DNA from: Chryseobacterium defluvii
Lineage (GTDB): Bacteria > Bacteroidota > Bacteroidia > Flavobacteriales > Weeksellaceae
Assembly: GCF_003634775.1 (NCBI RefSeq)
Contig: NZ_RBXB01000002.1
Coordinates: 620,001-684,000 of the forward strand
Reading direction: 5' to 3'
Length of the DNA: 64,000 nucleotides
The notes beneath the pieces were generated by a model. It saw only the letters and a list, made by a program, of their open reading frames with translations. It had not been told where the DNA came from and ran no database searches. Shown piece after piece: positions 16,793 to 25,847 of the stretch (positions are counted from its first letter, which is position 1; each line of letters opens with the position of its first letter). A program made the position numbers and the translations under genes.

Positions 16793-17905
16793 ATGAAAAA
16801 TATATTTAAAATATTTCTATTAGGAGTAATAACTTCGTTTATCGTTTCATGTGAAGGAGACGATGAAAAGTTGATCCTTAGCAATACATCGCAAGGAAAT
16901 TTGTCAGCTGATAAAACTTCAGTGGTTTTAAATGAAACCATTGCAAGTCAGGCGGCAATTACATTTACCTACGTGAACCCTACCTTTGACCCAAAGATAG
17001 CTTTTACCAACTCCGTTGAATTAGCAGTCGCTGGTACAAATTTTAAACCAAGCTCTGTTCAGGATGTTCCAATGGACGGGAATACATTTTCATTGACACA
17101 TCTTCAAATGAACAATATTCTGGCTTCTTTAAATGTAGCTCCGAATGTGGCAAAACCTATAGAGATCAGATTAAAGTCAAGCCTAAACAGTACTACAGCA
17201 TATTATTCTAATGTAATCACTGTGAATGTAACCGGATATGCTCCGAACCCGGATTTGATCTATCCTAAAATTAATGTACCTGGAGGATATGCCGGGGCAG
17301 CCGGATATGCAGACTGGAATCCTGCCAATTCACCCAATTTATTTTCTCCTGGAAAAAATGATAAATACAGAGGATTTATCTATGTGACCAATCCTGCAAG
17401 CGAATACAAATTCACTATTAATCAGGACTGGGCGGGAGATAAAGGTGACGATGGCACCTTTACCGGTAAATTAGTTGAGCAGGGTGAGCAAAATATTAAG
17501 GCCGTTTTAGCTGGAGCTTACTACATTAATGTGGATTGGGCAGCCAATACATATTCTTCAGTGATTGCCAATTTCGGAATTATTGGTGATGCAACACCTA
17601 CAGGATGGGGATCAGACACTAATTTTGTATACAATCCGGCTACTAAAACATTTATAATCAACTCCATTGCTTTAACAACTTCTGGAGTATTCAAGTTTAG
17701 AGCTAACGATGACTGGGCAATGAAGTTCCAGCCGGCAAGTGCTGATCAAACTTTGACTTCCGCAACAAGTGTTGTTACCTATCTGAATACTGAAAATACA
17801 GTAACGGGTGATCCAAGCTATAAAGTGGATGTTGCTGGAAATTATAAAATAGAGTTGGATCTACATAACTCGGCAAATTATAAATTAACACTTACAAAAT
17901 TGTAA
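16793..17905 (+). CDS. susE: SusE/SusF-like starch-binding outer membrane lipoprotein
   Basis: The 370-residue lipoprotein (lipobox SFIVSC, Cys about residue 20) has an N-terminal Ig-like SusE domain (about 35-145). Two similar beta-sandwich modules follow, each with a tryptophan-rich loop (TINQDWAGDKGDDGTF and FRANDDWAMKF). Those loops are typical of the starch-binding modules of SusE/SusF. It would hold starch at the cell surface for the SusCD complex. Position after susD supports this. One protein stands where Bacteroides has both SusE and SusF. A strong terminator follows. Confidence 0.85.
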   Translation: MKNIFKIFLLGVITSFIVSCEGDDEKLILSNTSQGNLSADKTSVVLNETIASQAAITFTYVNPTFDPKIAFTNSVELAVAGTNFKPSSVQDVPMDGNTFSLTHLQMNNILASLNVAPNVAKPIEIRLKSSLNSTTAYYSNVITVNVTGYAPNPDLIYPKINVPGGYAGAAGYADWNPANSPNLFSPGKNDKYRGFIYVTNPASEYKFTINQDWAGDKGDDGTFTGKLVEQGEQNIKAVLAGAYYINVDWAANTYSSVIANFGIIGDATPTGWGSDTNFVYNPATKTFIINSIALTTSGVFKFRANDDWAMKFQPASADQTLTSATSVVTYLNTENTVTGDPSYKVDVAGNYKIELDLHNSANYKLTLTKL

Positions 17906-17927
17906 AATTTACCGAATTTATATACAT

Positions 17928-17953
17928 AAAGTGTTGCTTTTTAGCAACACTTT
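17928..17953 (+). terminator. intrinsic terminator after susCDE
   Basis: An 11-bp perfect stem (AAAGTGTTGCT with its complement, loop TTTT) is followed by a run of T. It closes the susCDE unit, so the enzymes downstream may be read from read-through or from their own promoter. Confidence 0.85.
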
Positions 17954-17982
17954 TTTTATTTTTAATGCTTATATTAGTTATT

Positions 17983-20139
17983 ATGAAGAAAATTACAGTT
18001 GGAGCTTTATTGTTCTCAATGATGTTCGCAGGCGTTAATGCACAATCTTTAAAATCACCGGACGGAAAGTTTGAAATGAACTTCCAGTTAAAGCAGGGAG
18101 TTCCCTATTATAACCTGAAATATAACGGGACTACAGTAGTTGAAGATTCTAAATTAGGATTGAGATTATTTAAAGACACTTCTATAAAATTCGCTTCCGA
18201 AATTGCAAAACCGGAAGATGCTAAATTTGATCTGAACAATGGTTTTACCAAAACAGACGAAAAAAGAGACTCTAAAAATGAAACCTGGAAACCGGTCTTA
18301 GGAGAAAAGAAAAACTATATTAATCATTACAACGAATTGGCGGTTACACTTAACCAGAATTCTACAGACAGAAGCATCGTTGTAAAGTTCAGATTATTCA
18401 ATGATGGTTTAGGATTCAGATATGAATTCCCGCAACAGAAAAATCTTAACTATTTCGTTATCAGAGAGGAGGATTCGGAGATCGATTTCCCTACCGATAT
18501 GAAAGCCTGGTGGATTGTGGCGGATTATGATTCTCAGGAATATAAATACCAAACTACCAAAGTTTCTGAAATTCCGGGAAAATGGGAAGGTGCTACTGAT
18601 TCCAACGCTTCCCAGACTTTGATCAAAAATGCGGTTCAGTCCCCATTAATGTTAAAAAGAGAAGGTAAAGACCCTCTTTATGTGAATGTTGCAGAAGCTG
18701 CCGTTCTCAATTATCCGGCTTCACATCTTGAAGTGGATGCTCAGAATTTCAAATTTAAAACACATCTTACAGCCGACAGACAGGGCGCAAAAGGATATAT
18801 ACAAACTCCCTCCACAACACCTTGGAGAACCATTATTGTTTCGCCAAAAGCGGAAGAAGTAATGGATTCCAAAATGCTTTTCAACCTGAATGAACCTACA
18901 AAATATACTGACACTTCTTACATTCACCCTACGAAATATATGGGAGTTTGGTGGGAAATGATCATCGGAAAATCTCAGTGGGCATATTCAACTGCGGAAA
19001 ATGTTCATTTGGGAATAACGGATTTTTCCAAGCTTACTCCTAATGGAAAACATGCAGCCAATAATGATAAAGTAAAAGAATATATTGATTTTGCAGCAGA
19101 AAATGGTTTCGGCGGGCTTTTGATTGAAGGTTGGAATACCGGTTGGGAAGATTGGTTCGGCCACTCAAAAGAATTCGTTTTTGATTTCATCACCCCTTAT
19201 CCGGATTTTGATATCAAAATGCTGAATGAATATGCTCATTCTAAAGGAATTAAGTTAATCATGCACCATGAAACTTCAGGTTCCGCAACCAACTATGAAA
19301 GATGGGCAGACAAAGCCTTCCAATTAATGAATAAATACGGTTATGATGCCGTAAAATCAGGATATGTAGGAGATATTATTCCAAGAGGGGAACACCACTA
19401 TTCACAGTGGACTATTAATCATTACTATAGAATTGCTGAGAAAGCCAATGACTATAAAATTATGGTCAACTCTCACGAATCCGTGCGTCCTACAGGAGAA
19501 AGCCGTACGTATCCGAACTATATCTCTGCAGAAGCCGCCCGTGGAACGGAATTCGAAGCTTTCGGAGGAAATAATCCGGATCATCAGACTATTTTGCCAT
19601 TTACAAGATGGATGGGAGGACCGATGGATTATACGCCCGGAATTTTCCAGACCAAATTGGATTATTACTTCCCCGGAGACCAGCGTTTCGTTAAAACCAC
19701 TTTAGTGAAACAATTGGCATTGTATGTCGTAATGTATATGCCACTTCAAATGGCTGCGGATTTACCTGAAAATTACAAAAAGCATATGGATGCCTTCCAG
19801 TTCATCAAAGATGTTGCGGCAGACTGGGATGATACCAAAATTTTGTCAGCAGAACCGGGAGATTATATCATTACAGCCAGAAAAGCTAAAGGAACAGAAA
19901 ATTGGTTCGTAGGTGGAATTACCGATGAAAATAAACGTGATTACACCTTAGATTTCTCATTCCTGGATAAAGGTAAAAAATATGAGGCAACCATTTATGA
20001 AGATGGAAAAGATGCTGATTATATCAATAATCCTCAAAGCTATAACATTTACAAAAAACAAATTACAAGCAAGTCTAAAATTAATTTCAAAATGGTACGA
20101 AGTGGAGGTTTTGCGATCTCTATCAAGCCTGTCAATTAA
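17983..20139 (+). CDS. susB: glycoside hydrolase family 97 alpha-glucosidase (SusB-like)
   Basis: I choose the ATG at 17983, giving 718 residues with a signal peptide ending in FAGVNAQ; the upstream in-frame ATG at 17965 only adds MLILVI. The N-terminal beta-supersandwich, the central barrel and the C-terminal beta domain follow the GH97 plan. Catalytic-region motifs visible are MHHETSGSATNYE, VNSHESVRPTGESRTYPN and EAARGTEFE, glutamate-rich as in the inverting alpha-glucoside branch that includes SusB. It would release glucose from malto-oligosaccharides in the periplasm. It lies between susE and the GH13 gene. Confidence 0.92.
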   Translation: MKKITVGALLFSMMFAGVNAQSLKSPDGKFEMNFQLKQGVPYYNLKYNGTTVVEDSKLGLRLFKDTSIKFASEIAKPEDAKFDLNNGFTKTDEKRDSKNETWKPVLGEKKNYINHYNELAVTLNQNSTDRSIVVKFRLFNDGLGFRYEFPQQKNLNYFVIREEDSEIDFPTDMKAWWIVADYDSQEYKYQTTKVSEIPGKWEGATDSNASQTLIKNAVQSPLMLKREGKDPLYVNVAEAAVLNYPASHLEVDAQNFKFKTHLTADRQGAKGYIQTPSTTPWRTIIVSPKAEEVMDSKMLFNLNEPTKYTDTSYIHPTKYMGVWWEMIIGKSQWAYSTAENVHLGITDFSKLTPNGKHAANNDKVKEYIDFAAENGFGGLLIEGWNTGWEDWFGHSKEFVFDFITPYPDFDIKMLNEYAHSKGIKLIMHHETSGSATNYERWADKAFQLMNKYGYDAVKSGYVGDIIPRGEHHYSQWTINHYYRIAEKANDYKIMVNSHESVRPTGESRTYPNYISAEAARGTEFEAFGGNNPDHQTILPFTRWMGGPMDYTPGIFQTKLDYYFPGDQRFVKTTLVKQLALYVVMYMPLQMAADLPENYKKHMDAFQFIKDVAADWDDTKILSAEPGDYIITARKAKGTENWFVGGITDENKRDYTLDFSFLDKGKKYEATIYEDGKDADYINNPQSYNIYKKQITSKSKINFKMVRSGGFAISIKPVN

Positions 20140-20159
20140 TTTTTTGATAATTAATAAAG

Positions 20160-20209
20160 GTGGGCTTTAGCCCACTTCACAATAAAAAAGATATAAAACG
20201 GCTTTAGCC
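20160..20209. repeat. paired GGCTTTAGCC palindromes (REP-like)
   Basis: GTGGGC-TTTA-GCCCAC (20160-20175) forms a tight hairpin, and a second GGCTTTAGCC follows at 20200-20209. The two cores are 37 bases apart, exactly as in a second pair at 24126-24172. The first hairpin may also act as a terminator of the GH97 gene. Confidence 0.75.
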
Positions 20210-20219
20210 AAAAATCATT

Positions 20220-20252
20220 AAAACCTTACGGATCATACTTCTGTAAGGTTTT
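20220..20252 (+). terminator. hairpin before the GH13 gene
   Basis: AAAACCTTAC (20220-20229) pairs with GTAAGGTTTT (20243-20252), followed by T residues. It lies only 11 bases before the start of the amylase gene, so it may be an attenuator or the terminator of the upstream gene. Confidence 0.6.
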
Positions 20253-20263
20253 TAAATCAAAAC

Positions 20264-22120
20264 ATGATTCCAATGAAAAAAATATACACCATTTTCGCTC
20301 TTTCAGCAGCCTCTCTGGCCTTTTCACAAAAACCACTGGAAAAAGTAGAACCGGCCTTCTGGTGGAAAGGAATGAAGAATCCCGAACTTCAGATACTGGT
20401 TTACGGAAAAGATATAGCTAACAATGAAATTGAGCTTTCAGATGGAATTCAGATCAAAAATGTTCAGAAAGTTGAAAATCCTAATTATGTTTTTATCACG
20501 GTAAACACCAATGAGATCAGTGTTCCGAAATTTAAGATCAATATCAAAAACGGGAAAAAGAATGTAGATTCATACACTTATGAATTAAAGCAAAGAGAGT
20601 CCAATTCAGCTAATCGGGATTCTTTTACCTCAAAGGATGTCATGTATCTTATTATGCCGGATCGTTTTGCCAATGGAAATCCGTCTAATGACAATACCAA
20701 GGATACTGCTGAAAAATCAGACCGTAAAAATCCTGGCGGACGTCATGGAGGAGATATAGAAGGAATCATTAAAAATCTTGATTATCTCAAGGAAATGGGC
20801 GTAACAGCTCTTTGGAATACCCCTTTACTGGAAGACAATGAACCCTCATATTCTTATCACGGCTATGCGCAGAGTGATTATTACAAAATAGACCCGCGTT
20901 ACGGTACCAATGAAGACTATAAAAGACTGGCCAATGAGCTTCATAAAAGGGATATGAAACTTATTATGGACTATGTGACCAATCATTGGGGATCACAAAG
21001 CTGGATCATCAAAGACCTGCCTTCAAAAGACTGGATCCATTACTGGAAAGAAGGAGAAAAAGGTTTCAAACGGAGCAATTACAGAATGACTGCACAGTTT
21101 GACACCAATGCAGCAAAAACAGATGCGGAGAACTGTATGGATGGATGGTTTGATACCACAATGCCCGATATGAATCAAAGCAACCCGTTAGTAGTCAATT
21201 ATATGGTTCAGAATGCCGTTTGGTGGACAGAATATGCAGGCTTAGACGGATTGCGAGTAGATACATATTCTTATAATGATAAAAAAGGAATTGCAGAATG
21301 GACGAAAAGAATAACCGATGAATACCCGAATCTGAATATTGTTGGAGAGGTCTGGATGCACGATCAGGCACAAATGTCCTATTGGCAGAAAGACAGCAAA
21401 ATTGCCGCCATAGAAAACTACAATTCTTATCTGCCGTCTGTGATGGATTTTACGTTGCACGACGCTATAGGTCAGGTTTTTAAAGAAAAATCAGGTTGGG
21501 ATTCCGGGATGCAAAGAGTATATGATAATTTTGCCAATGATTTTCTGTATCCTGATATTAATAATATACTCGTATTTGCTGAAAATCATGATACACAGCG
21601 ATTTAATCAGTCATATTCCAATATCGAAGATTATAAACTGGCCATGACATTGATTTTGACTGTTCGTGGGATTCCTCAACTATATTATGGCTCAGAAATC
21701 GGAATGTCCGGAGATAAAGGAAAAGGAGACGGAGATATTCGCCGTGATTTTCCGGGAGGCTGGAAAGAAGATTCCAATAATGCCTTTGTGAAATCAGGAA
21801 GAACAGAATCCCAAAATCAATATTTTGATTTTACAAAAAAGCTGCTAAACTGGCGCAAATCCAAAGAAGTCATCCATACAGGAAAAACCCTACATTATGT
21901 CCCTGAAAATAACGTTTATGTTTACTTCCGGTATAACGATAAAGATAGGGTAATGACAATTATCAACAATAATACTGAGGCTCAGACCCTGAATTTAAAA
22001 AGATTCTCAGAAGGTATTAAAAATGTTGCTCAAGGAAAAGATATTATTTCAGGAAAAGAAATTTCTTTACAGAACAGCTTAAGCATACCTGCAAAAACAT
22101 CGATGATCATTGAGTTATAA
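20264..22120 (+). CDS. susA: GH13 alpha-amylase family enzyme, neopullulanase/cyclomaltodextrinase-like (SusA-like)
   Basis: The 618-residue protein has a signal peptide ending in AASLAFSQ (a start at 20273 is equally possible). An N-terminal beta-sandwich of the cyclomaltodextrinase type (about 20-120) precedes the catalytic barrel. Catalytic residues are visible in GLRVDTYSYND (nucleophile Asp), NIVGEVW (acid Glu) and ENHDTQRF (transition-state Asp). A C-terminal beta domain closes it. It would cut starch, pullulan or cyclodextrins into maltodextrins in the periplasm, feeding the GH97 enzyme encoded upstream. Confidence 0.93.
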   Translation: MIPMKKIYTIFALSAASLAFSQKPLEKVEPAFWWKGMKNPELQILVYGKDIANNEIELSDGIQIKNVQKVENPNYVFITVNTNEISVPKFKINIKNGKKNVDSYTYELKQRESNSANRDSFTSKDVMYLIMPDRFANGNPSNDNTKDTAEKSDRKNPGGRHGGDIEGIIKNLDYLKEMGVTALWNTPLLEDNEPSYSYHGYAQSDYYKIDPRYGTNEDYKRLANELHKRDMKLIMDYVTNHWGSQSWIIKDLPSKDWIHYWKEGEKGFKRSNYRMTAQFDTNAAKTDAENCMDGWFDTTMPDMNQSNPLVVNYMVQNAVWWTEYAGLDGLRVDTYSYNDKKGIAEWTKRITDEYPNLNIVGEVWMHDQAQMSYWQKDSKIAAIENYNSYLPSVMDFTLHDAIGQVFKEKSGWDSGMQRVYDNFANDFLYPDINNILVFAENHDTQRFNQSYSNIEDYKLAMTLILTVRGIPQLYYGSEIGMSGDKGKGDGDIRRDFPGGWKEDSNNAFVKSGRTESQNQYFDFTKKLLNWRKSKEVIHTGKTLHYVPENNVYVYFRYNDKDRVMTIINNNTEAQTLNLKRFSEGIKNVAQGKDIISGKEISLQNSLSIPAKTSMIIEL

Positions 22121-22146
22121 ACTGATTTATTTAAAATTAATTCCAA

Positions 22147-22668
22147 ATGAAAAAAACTGCACTTTTCTATACTTTAATATTTTTTTTACTGGGTTTTACC
22201 GGGATTTCAGCCCAATTAAAAAACAAATTTGAAAAAGAAAAAACGGAGATCAGTACCATGCTCGACGGCTTTAATGTAGCTGCTGCAAAATCCGATTATG
22301 AAGGATATTTCAATTATTTCGCCGACGAATCTACTTTTATCGGAACAGATGCTACCGAAATTTGGAATAAAAAAGAATTCATGGTTTGGGCAAAACCTTA
22401 TTTTGATAAAAAAAGAACCTGGAATTTCACGGCTCTTAAAAGAAATATCTACTTCAGCAAAGACGGAAAATTAGCATGGTTTGATGAACTTCTGGATACC
22501 CAAATGAAAATCTGCCGTGGTTCAGGAGTCGTTGAAAAAATCAACGGACAATGGAAAGTAAGACAATATGTTCTTTCCGTAACAGTTCCTAATGATGTAG
22601 TGGATAAAGTGGTGGCAGAAAAAGCCCCAATAGAAGATGCATTAATCAAACAATTAAAAACAAAATAA
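22147..22668 (+). CDS. secreted NTF2-like (SnoaL/DUF4440-like) protein
   Basis: The 173-residue protein has a signal peptide ending in GISAQ. The mature part starts with a long helix and continues with YFADESTFIGTDATEIWNKKEF and WFDELLDTQ, the pattern of small NTF2-fold proteins. Its role is unknown. Its stop codon overlaps the ATG of the sugar transporter by one base, so it is translationally coupled to that gene and belongs to the starch locus. Confidence 0.78.
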   Translation: MKKTALFYTLIFFLLGFTGISAQLKNKFEKEKTEISTMLDGFNVAAAKSDYEGYFNYFADESTFIGTDATEIWNKKEFMVWAKPYFDKKRTWNFTALKRNIYFSKDGKLAWFDELLDTQMKICRGSGVVEKINGQWKVRQYVLSVTVPNDVVDKVVAEKAPIEDALIKQLKTK

Positions 22669-24074
22669 TGGAAAAAAATATAACGGGTTCTTTTGGAAAA
22701 AGAAAAAAGCCCAATTTATCCATACTTCAGATTATCAACATGAGTATGGGATTCCTGGGAATTCAGATGGCTTTCGGCTTACAAAACGGAAATGCAAGTA
22801 GAATCCTTGCCAATTTCGGAGCAGATGTTCATGAATTATCCTGGTTCTGGCTGGTTGCACCCATTACAGGGCTTATCGTTCAACCTATTATCGGGCATAT
22901 GGGTGACAATACCTGGAGTCCGCTCGGGAGAAGAAAACCTTATTTTTTAATCGGGGCGGTTTTATGTGCCATTGGGTTGGTAATGCTTCCTAATGCCGCT
23001 TCTGCAACGCAAATGATGGCTGCCAATGTTTTATTGATGGCTGTAATTTTCCTTGCGATGATGGATGCGTCCATCAATGTGGCAATGGAGCCTTTCCGAG
23101 CTTTGGTAGGAGATATGCTCCCGAAACATCAGGCAACAATCGGGTTTTCCGTTCAGACGATTTTAATCGGAATTGGGGCCGTTATCGGTTCCGAATTGCC
23201 GGGATGGTTAACGAAGATGGGAATCTCCAACGAAGCTCCGGAAGGGTATGTAGCAGATAATGTTATCTATGCCTTCTATATCGGTGCTGCAGTTTTGATA
23301 TTATCAATTTTATATACCATTTTTACGACCAGAGAATATTCACCGGAAGAATTTGCGTCATTTGAAGGCGGGAAACCTATTGTAAAACACGAATCAAAAT
23401 TGTCTGATATTTTCAAAGACTTTAAAAATGCACCATCCCAGATGAAGAAACTGGGAATCGTACAGTTCTTTTCCTGGTTTGCATTATTTACCATGTGGGT
23501 TTTCACAACAAGTGCTTTAGCAACCCATCATTTCGGACTTTCTCCTGATGATACCCATTCTGCGGAATTCAATAAAGCCGGGGATTTAACGGGAAGCTTG
23601 TTCGGAAGCTATAATTTCTATGCTATTTTCTTTGCCTTTGCCCTGACTCCGATTGCGAAATTTATCGGTAAAAAGCAAACTCACGCTTTAGCCTTGGCAT
23701 GTGGAGGATTGGGTCTGATTTCAATGTATTTTATAAAAGATACACACAACCTCTGGATTTCAATGATCGGATTAGGATTTGCCTGGGCAAGTATTTTAGC
23801 AATGCCTTATGCGATGCTAATAGATTCCATTCCGCAAAAGAAAATGGGAGTATACATGGGAATTTTCAATTTCTTTATTGTTATCCCTCAAATTATTAAT
23901 GGAGTTTTCGGAGGTCCAATTGTAAGTGGTGTCTTTGGAAAGCAGGCTATTGATTATATTGTGGTAGGAGGGGTATGTATGTTGATAGGAGCAGTAGTTA
24001 CCATGATTTTCATTAAAGAAGAACCTGAAAGTCCAAAAGAAATAGAAGAAGAAATCCAACAGGTACATTTTTAA
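22668..24074 (+). CDS. MFS sugar transporter (maltose/SLC45-like)
   Basis: The 468-residue protein has about 12 transmembrane segments and the RRKPYFLIGA and GDNTWSPLGRR loop that marks the glycoside-pentoside-hexuronide/SLC45-like sugar:cation symporters. The same family supplies the inner-membrane maltose transporter in flavobacterial starch loci. The position, last in the locus and coupled to the NTF2-like gene, fits uptake of maltose or glucose released by the GH13 and GH97 enzymes. The exact sugar is inferred from context. Confidence 0.88.
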   Translation: MEKNITGSFGKRKKPNLSILQIINMSMGFLGIQMAFGLQNGNASRILANFGADVHELSWFWLVAPITGLIVQPIIGHMGDNTWSPLGRRKPYFLIGAVLCAIGLVMLPNAASATQMMAANVLLMAVIFLAMMDASINVAMEPFRALVGDMLPKHQATIGFSVQTILIGIGAVIGSELPGWLTKMGISNEAPEGYVADNVIYAFYIGAAVLILSILYTIFTTREYSPEEFASFEGGKPIVKHESKLSDIFKDFKNAPSQMKKLGIVQFFSWFALFTMWVFTTSALATHHFGLSPDDTHSAEFNKAGDLTGSLFGSYNFYAIFFAFALTPIAKFIGKKQTHALALACGGLGLISMYFIKDTHNLWISMIGLGFAWASILAMPYAMLIDSIPQKKMGVYMGIFNFFIVIPQIINGVFGGPIVSGVFGKQAIDYIVVGGVCMLIGAVVTMIFIKEEPESPKEIEEEIQQVHF

Positions 24075-24116
24075 GATAGAAATTAGACTTTCTTTAATTA
24101 TTGAAAGGATAAAATC

Positions 24117-24172
24117 AAAAAAGCGGGCTTTAGCCCGCTTTTTTGTTAAAGCTTTCCAAAAAGGCTTTAGCC
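24117..24172. repeat. second pair of GGCTTTAGCC palindromes, doubling as terminator
   Basis: AAGCGGGC-TTTA-GCCCGCTT (24121-24140) is flanked by A and T tracts and would be a strong terminator for the sugar transporter gene. A second core GGCTTTAGCC follows at 24163-24172. Core-to-core spacing is 37 bases, as in the pair at 20163/20200. Confidence 0.8.
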
Positions 24173-24278
24173 TAAACTTAGATATTCCTAAAAATCCAAT
24201 GTTTCAAAAAAAAATCAATCTCATTCATCACAATTCCGTTCTTATCCTACGTCAATGATTTCAGAGGGCTGTATAACG

Positions 24279-24286
24279 TACATTTG
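24279..24286 (+). promoter_or_regulatory. -7 element of the pirin gene
   Basis: TACATTTG matches TAnnTTTG 19 bases before the pirin ATG. No upstream TTTG was found at the right spacing. Confidence 0.35.
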
Positions 24287-24305
24287 TACCATAAATAAAT
24301 CAGAT

Positions 24306-25037
24306 ATGAAAACAGTATATCATAAAGCAGATTCAAGAGGTCATGCAGACCACGGTTGGTTAAACAGCTATCATACTTTCAGCTTTGCCAATTACCAGAA
24401 CCCGGAAAGAACCCATTTCGGTGTTTTAAGAGTATTGAATGATGATACCGTTACTCAGGGAATGGGTTTCGGAACACATCCTCACAGAGATATGGAAATC
24501 ATTTCCATCCCTTTGGAAGGTGATTTGGAGCATAAAGATTCTATGGGAACTACGGCGGTGATCAGAAAAGGAGAAATCCAGGTCATGAGTGCCGGAACCG
24601 GGATTATGCATAGCGAATATAATAAAAACAAAGATGTGCCGGTTAAATTCCTTCAGATTTGGGTGTTCCCGAGAGAGATTAACCTTGAACCAAGATACGA
24701 CCAGAAAAGCATCAAAGAAGGTGAGAAAGTGAATGGTTTTCAACAAATCTTATCACCCAATAAAAATGACGACGGGGTTTGGATTCATCAGGATGCATGG
24801 TTCAATATTGCCAATTTCACCAAAGGAAACGGGAAAAATTATATGTTGAACAAAAAAGGAAACGGAGTCTATGCTTTTGTACTGAAAGGAAGTGCAAAAG
24901 TAGGGGACAGAATTTTAAACGAAAGAGACGGATTAGGAATCTGGGACACTCAAAGCTTTAATATAGAAGCAATAGAAGACACCGAAATTTTATTGATGGA
25001 AGTCCCAATGGAATTACCTTCTTATCTTAAACCATAA
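24306..25037 (+). CDS. pirin family protein
   Basis: The start at 24306 (MKTVYHKADSRGHADHGW) gives 243 residues; longer in-frame starts run into the promoter. Two cupin domains are present. The N-terminal one has metal-ligand residues in GFGTHPHRDMEII and GEIQVMSAGTGIMHSEYN, closely matching the YhhW-type pirins. Some of these are quercetinases, and others are redox or iron sensors. The substrate is not known here. It is followed by a dispersed repeat and an FMN reductase gene. Confidence 0.92.
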   Translation: MKTVYHKADSRGHADHGWLNSYHTFSFANYQNPERTHFGVLRVLNDDTVTQGMGFGTHPHRDMEIISIPLEGDLEHKDSMGTTAVIRKGEIQVMSAGTGIMHSEYNKNKDVPVKFLQIWVFPREINLEPRYDQKSIKEGEKVNGFQQILSPNKNDDGVWIHQDAWFNIANFTKGNGKNYMLNKKGNGVYAFVLKGSAKVGDRILNERDGLGIWDTQSFNIEAIEDTEILLMEVPMELPSYLKP

Positions 25038-25056
25038 AAATATTTTGCAAATAAAA

Positions 25057-25112
25057 ATTCCCCTCCATTGGTGGGGTCAAAAAATTCAGAGAATTTTTGA
25101 AGGGGTGGTTTA
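25057..25112. repeat. dispersed flavobacterial repeat (CCCCTCC...GGGGTGG type)
   Basis: ATTCCCCTCCATTGGTGGGG, then TCAAAAAATTC-AGA-GAATTTTTGA, then AGGGGTGGTT form a compact set of complementary segments. The wording is like a repeat family I know from many flavobacterial genomes. It could also terminate transcription of the pirin gene. Confidence 0.55.
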
Positions 25113-25166
25113 AATATCCGACCTTTGCCGCAATATTAGAATACATTAAAATTAACAGATCAATAC

Positions 25167-25718
25167 ATGAAAATTTTAGCAATAGCAGGAAGCAATTCCG
25201 AAGTTTCGATGAACAAACAATTAGTTGCTTATGCTTCTACAATATTTGATAATGCAGAAGTGGAAGTAATAGATTTAAATCCTTTTGAAATGCCGATTTA
25301 TAAACATGAAAGAGAGCTTAAAGACGGTATTCCACAGGAAGCAAAAGATTTTGCAGCGAAAATTGATGCCGCGAACTTACTGTTAGTTTCCTTGCCGGAA
25401 CATAACGGGACTTATTCCACAGCTTTTAAAAATGTATTCGATTGGGTTTCCAGAATCAAGGAAAGAACAGTGTGGAATGAAGTACCAATGCTGCTAATGT
25501 CTGCCGCTCCCGGAGCAAGAGGCGGAGCCGGAGTTTTAGAAGCTGCCACAAAGCGTTTCCCTTTCCACGGTGGAAATATCGTAGAAACTTTTTCACTTCC
25601 GTTTTTTAATGACAATTTTGATAAGGGCGGACAGAAAATTTCTAACGAAGAGAAAGACAATGAATTAAGAGAGAAAATCAAAAAGATTTCAGCCATCGAA
25701 ACCATCCTTGAAAAATAG
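25167..25718 (+). CDS. NADPH-dependent FMN reductase family protein
   Basis: The 183-residue flavodoxin-fold protein has the N-terminal phosphate-binding segment GSNSEVSMNKQL and the flavin-binding LPEHNGTYSTAFKNVFDW, both diagnostic of the NADPH-dependent FMN reductase/chromate reductase family (PF03358). It would reduce FMN, quinones or similar acceptors in the cytosol. Its neighbour pirin is also redox-linked, but the two are separated by a repeat. Confidence 0.9.
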   Translation: MKILAIAGSNSEVSMNKQLVAYASTIFDNAEVEVIDLNPFEMPIYKHERELKDGIPQEAKDFAAKIDAANLLLVSLPEHNGTYSTAFKNVFDWVSRIKERTVWNEVPMLLMSAAPGARGGAGVLEAATKRFPFHGGNIVETFSLPFFNDNFDKGGQKISNEEKDNELREKIKKISAIETILEK

Positions 25719-25720
25719 AA

Positions 25721-25751
25721 TTTGAATATTCATTTAAAATTACTATTTTTG
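25721..25751 (+). promoter_or_regulatory. Bacteroidota-type promoter of a short transcription unit
   Basis: TTTG (25721-25724), exactly 19 bases, then TATTTTTG (25744-25751), a perfect match to the consensus. It drives a unit of only about 120 bases that ends at the terminator at 25848-25873. Confidence 0.65.
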
Positions 25752-25765
25752 CAAAAAGAAAAATA

Positions 25766-25840
25766 ATGAAAATTCAGGCCACTTTTAAAGAATGTTTTTC
25801 CCAAAAAGGAGAAACTGTGGGCTCTGAAATTCTGAGATAA
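25766..25840 (+). CDS. 24-residue small ORF in its own transcription unit
   Basis: ATG at 25766 to TAA at 25838-25840 encodes a 24-residue peptide starting MKIQATFKE and ending VGSEILR, with one Cys. It begins about 10 bases after the predicted transcription start and is followed after 7 bases by an intrinsic terminator. I do not recognise the peptide. It could be a small protein, a leader peptide or the 5' part of a small RNA. There is no run of one amino acid as in classic attenuation leaders. Confidence 0.4.
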   Translation: MKIQATFKECFSQKGETVGSEILR

Positions 25841-25847
25841 AATAACG

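Noticed and set aside
24255..24305. Upstream extension of the pirin gene
   Set aside because: The extension has no family similarity and contains the -7 promoter element.
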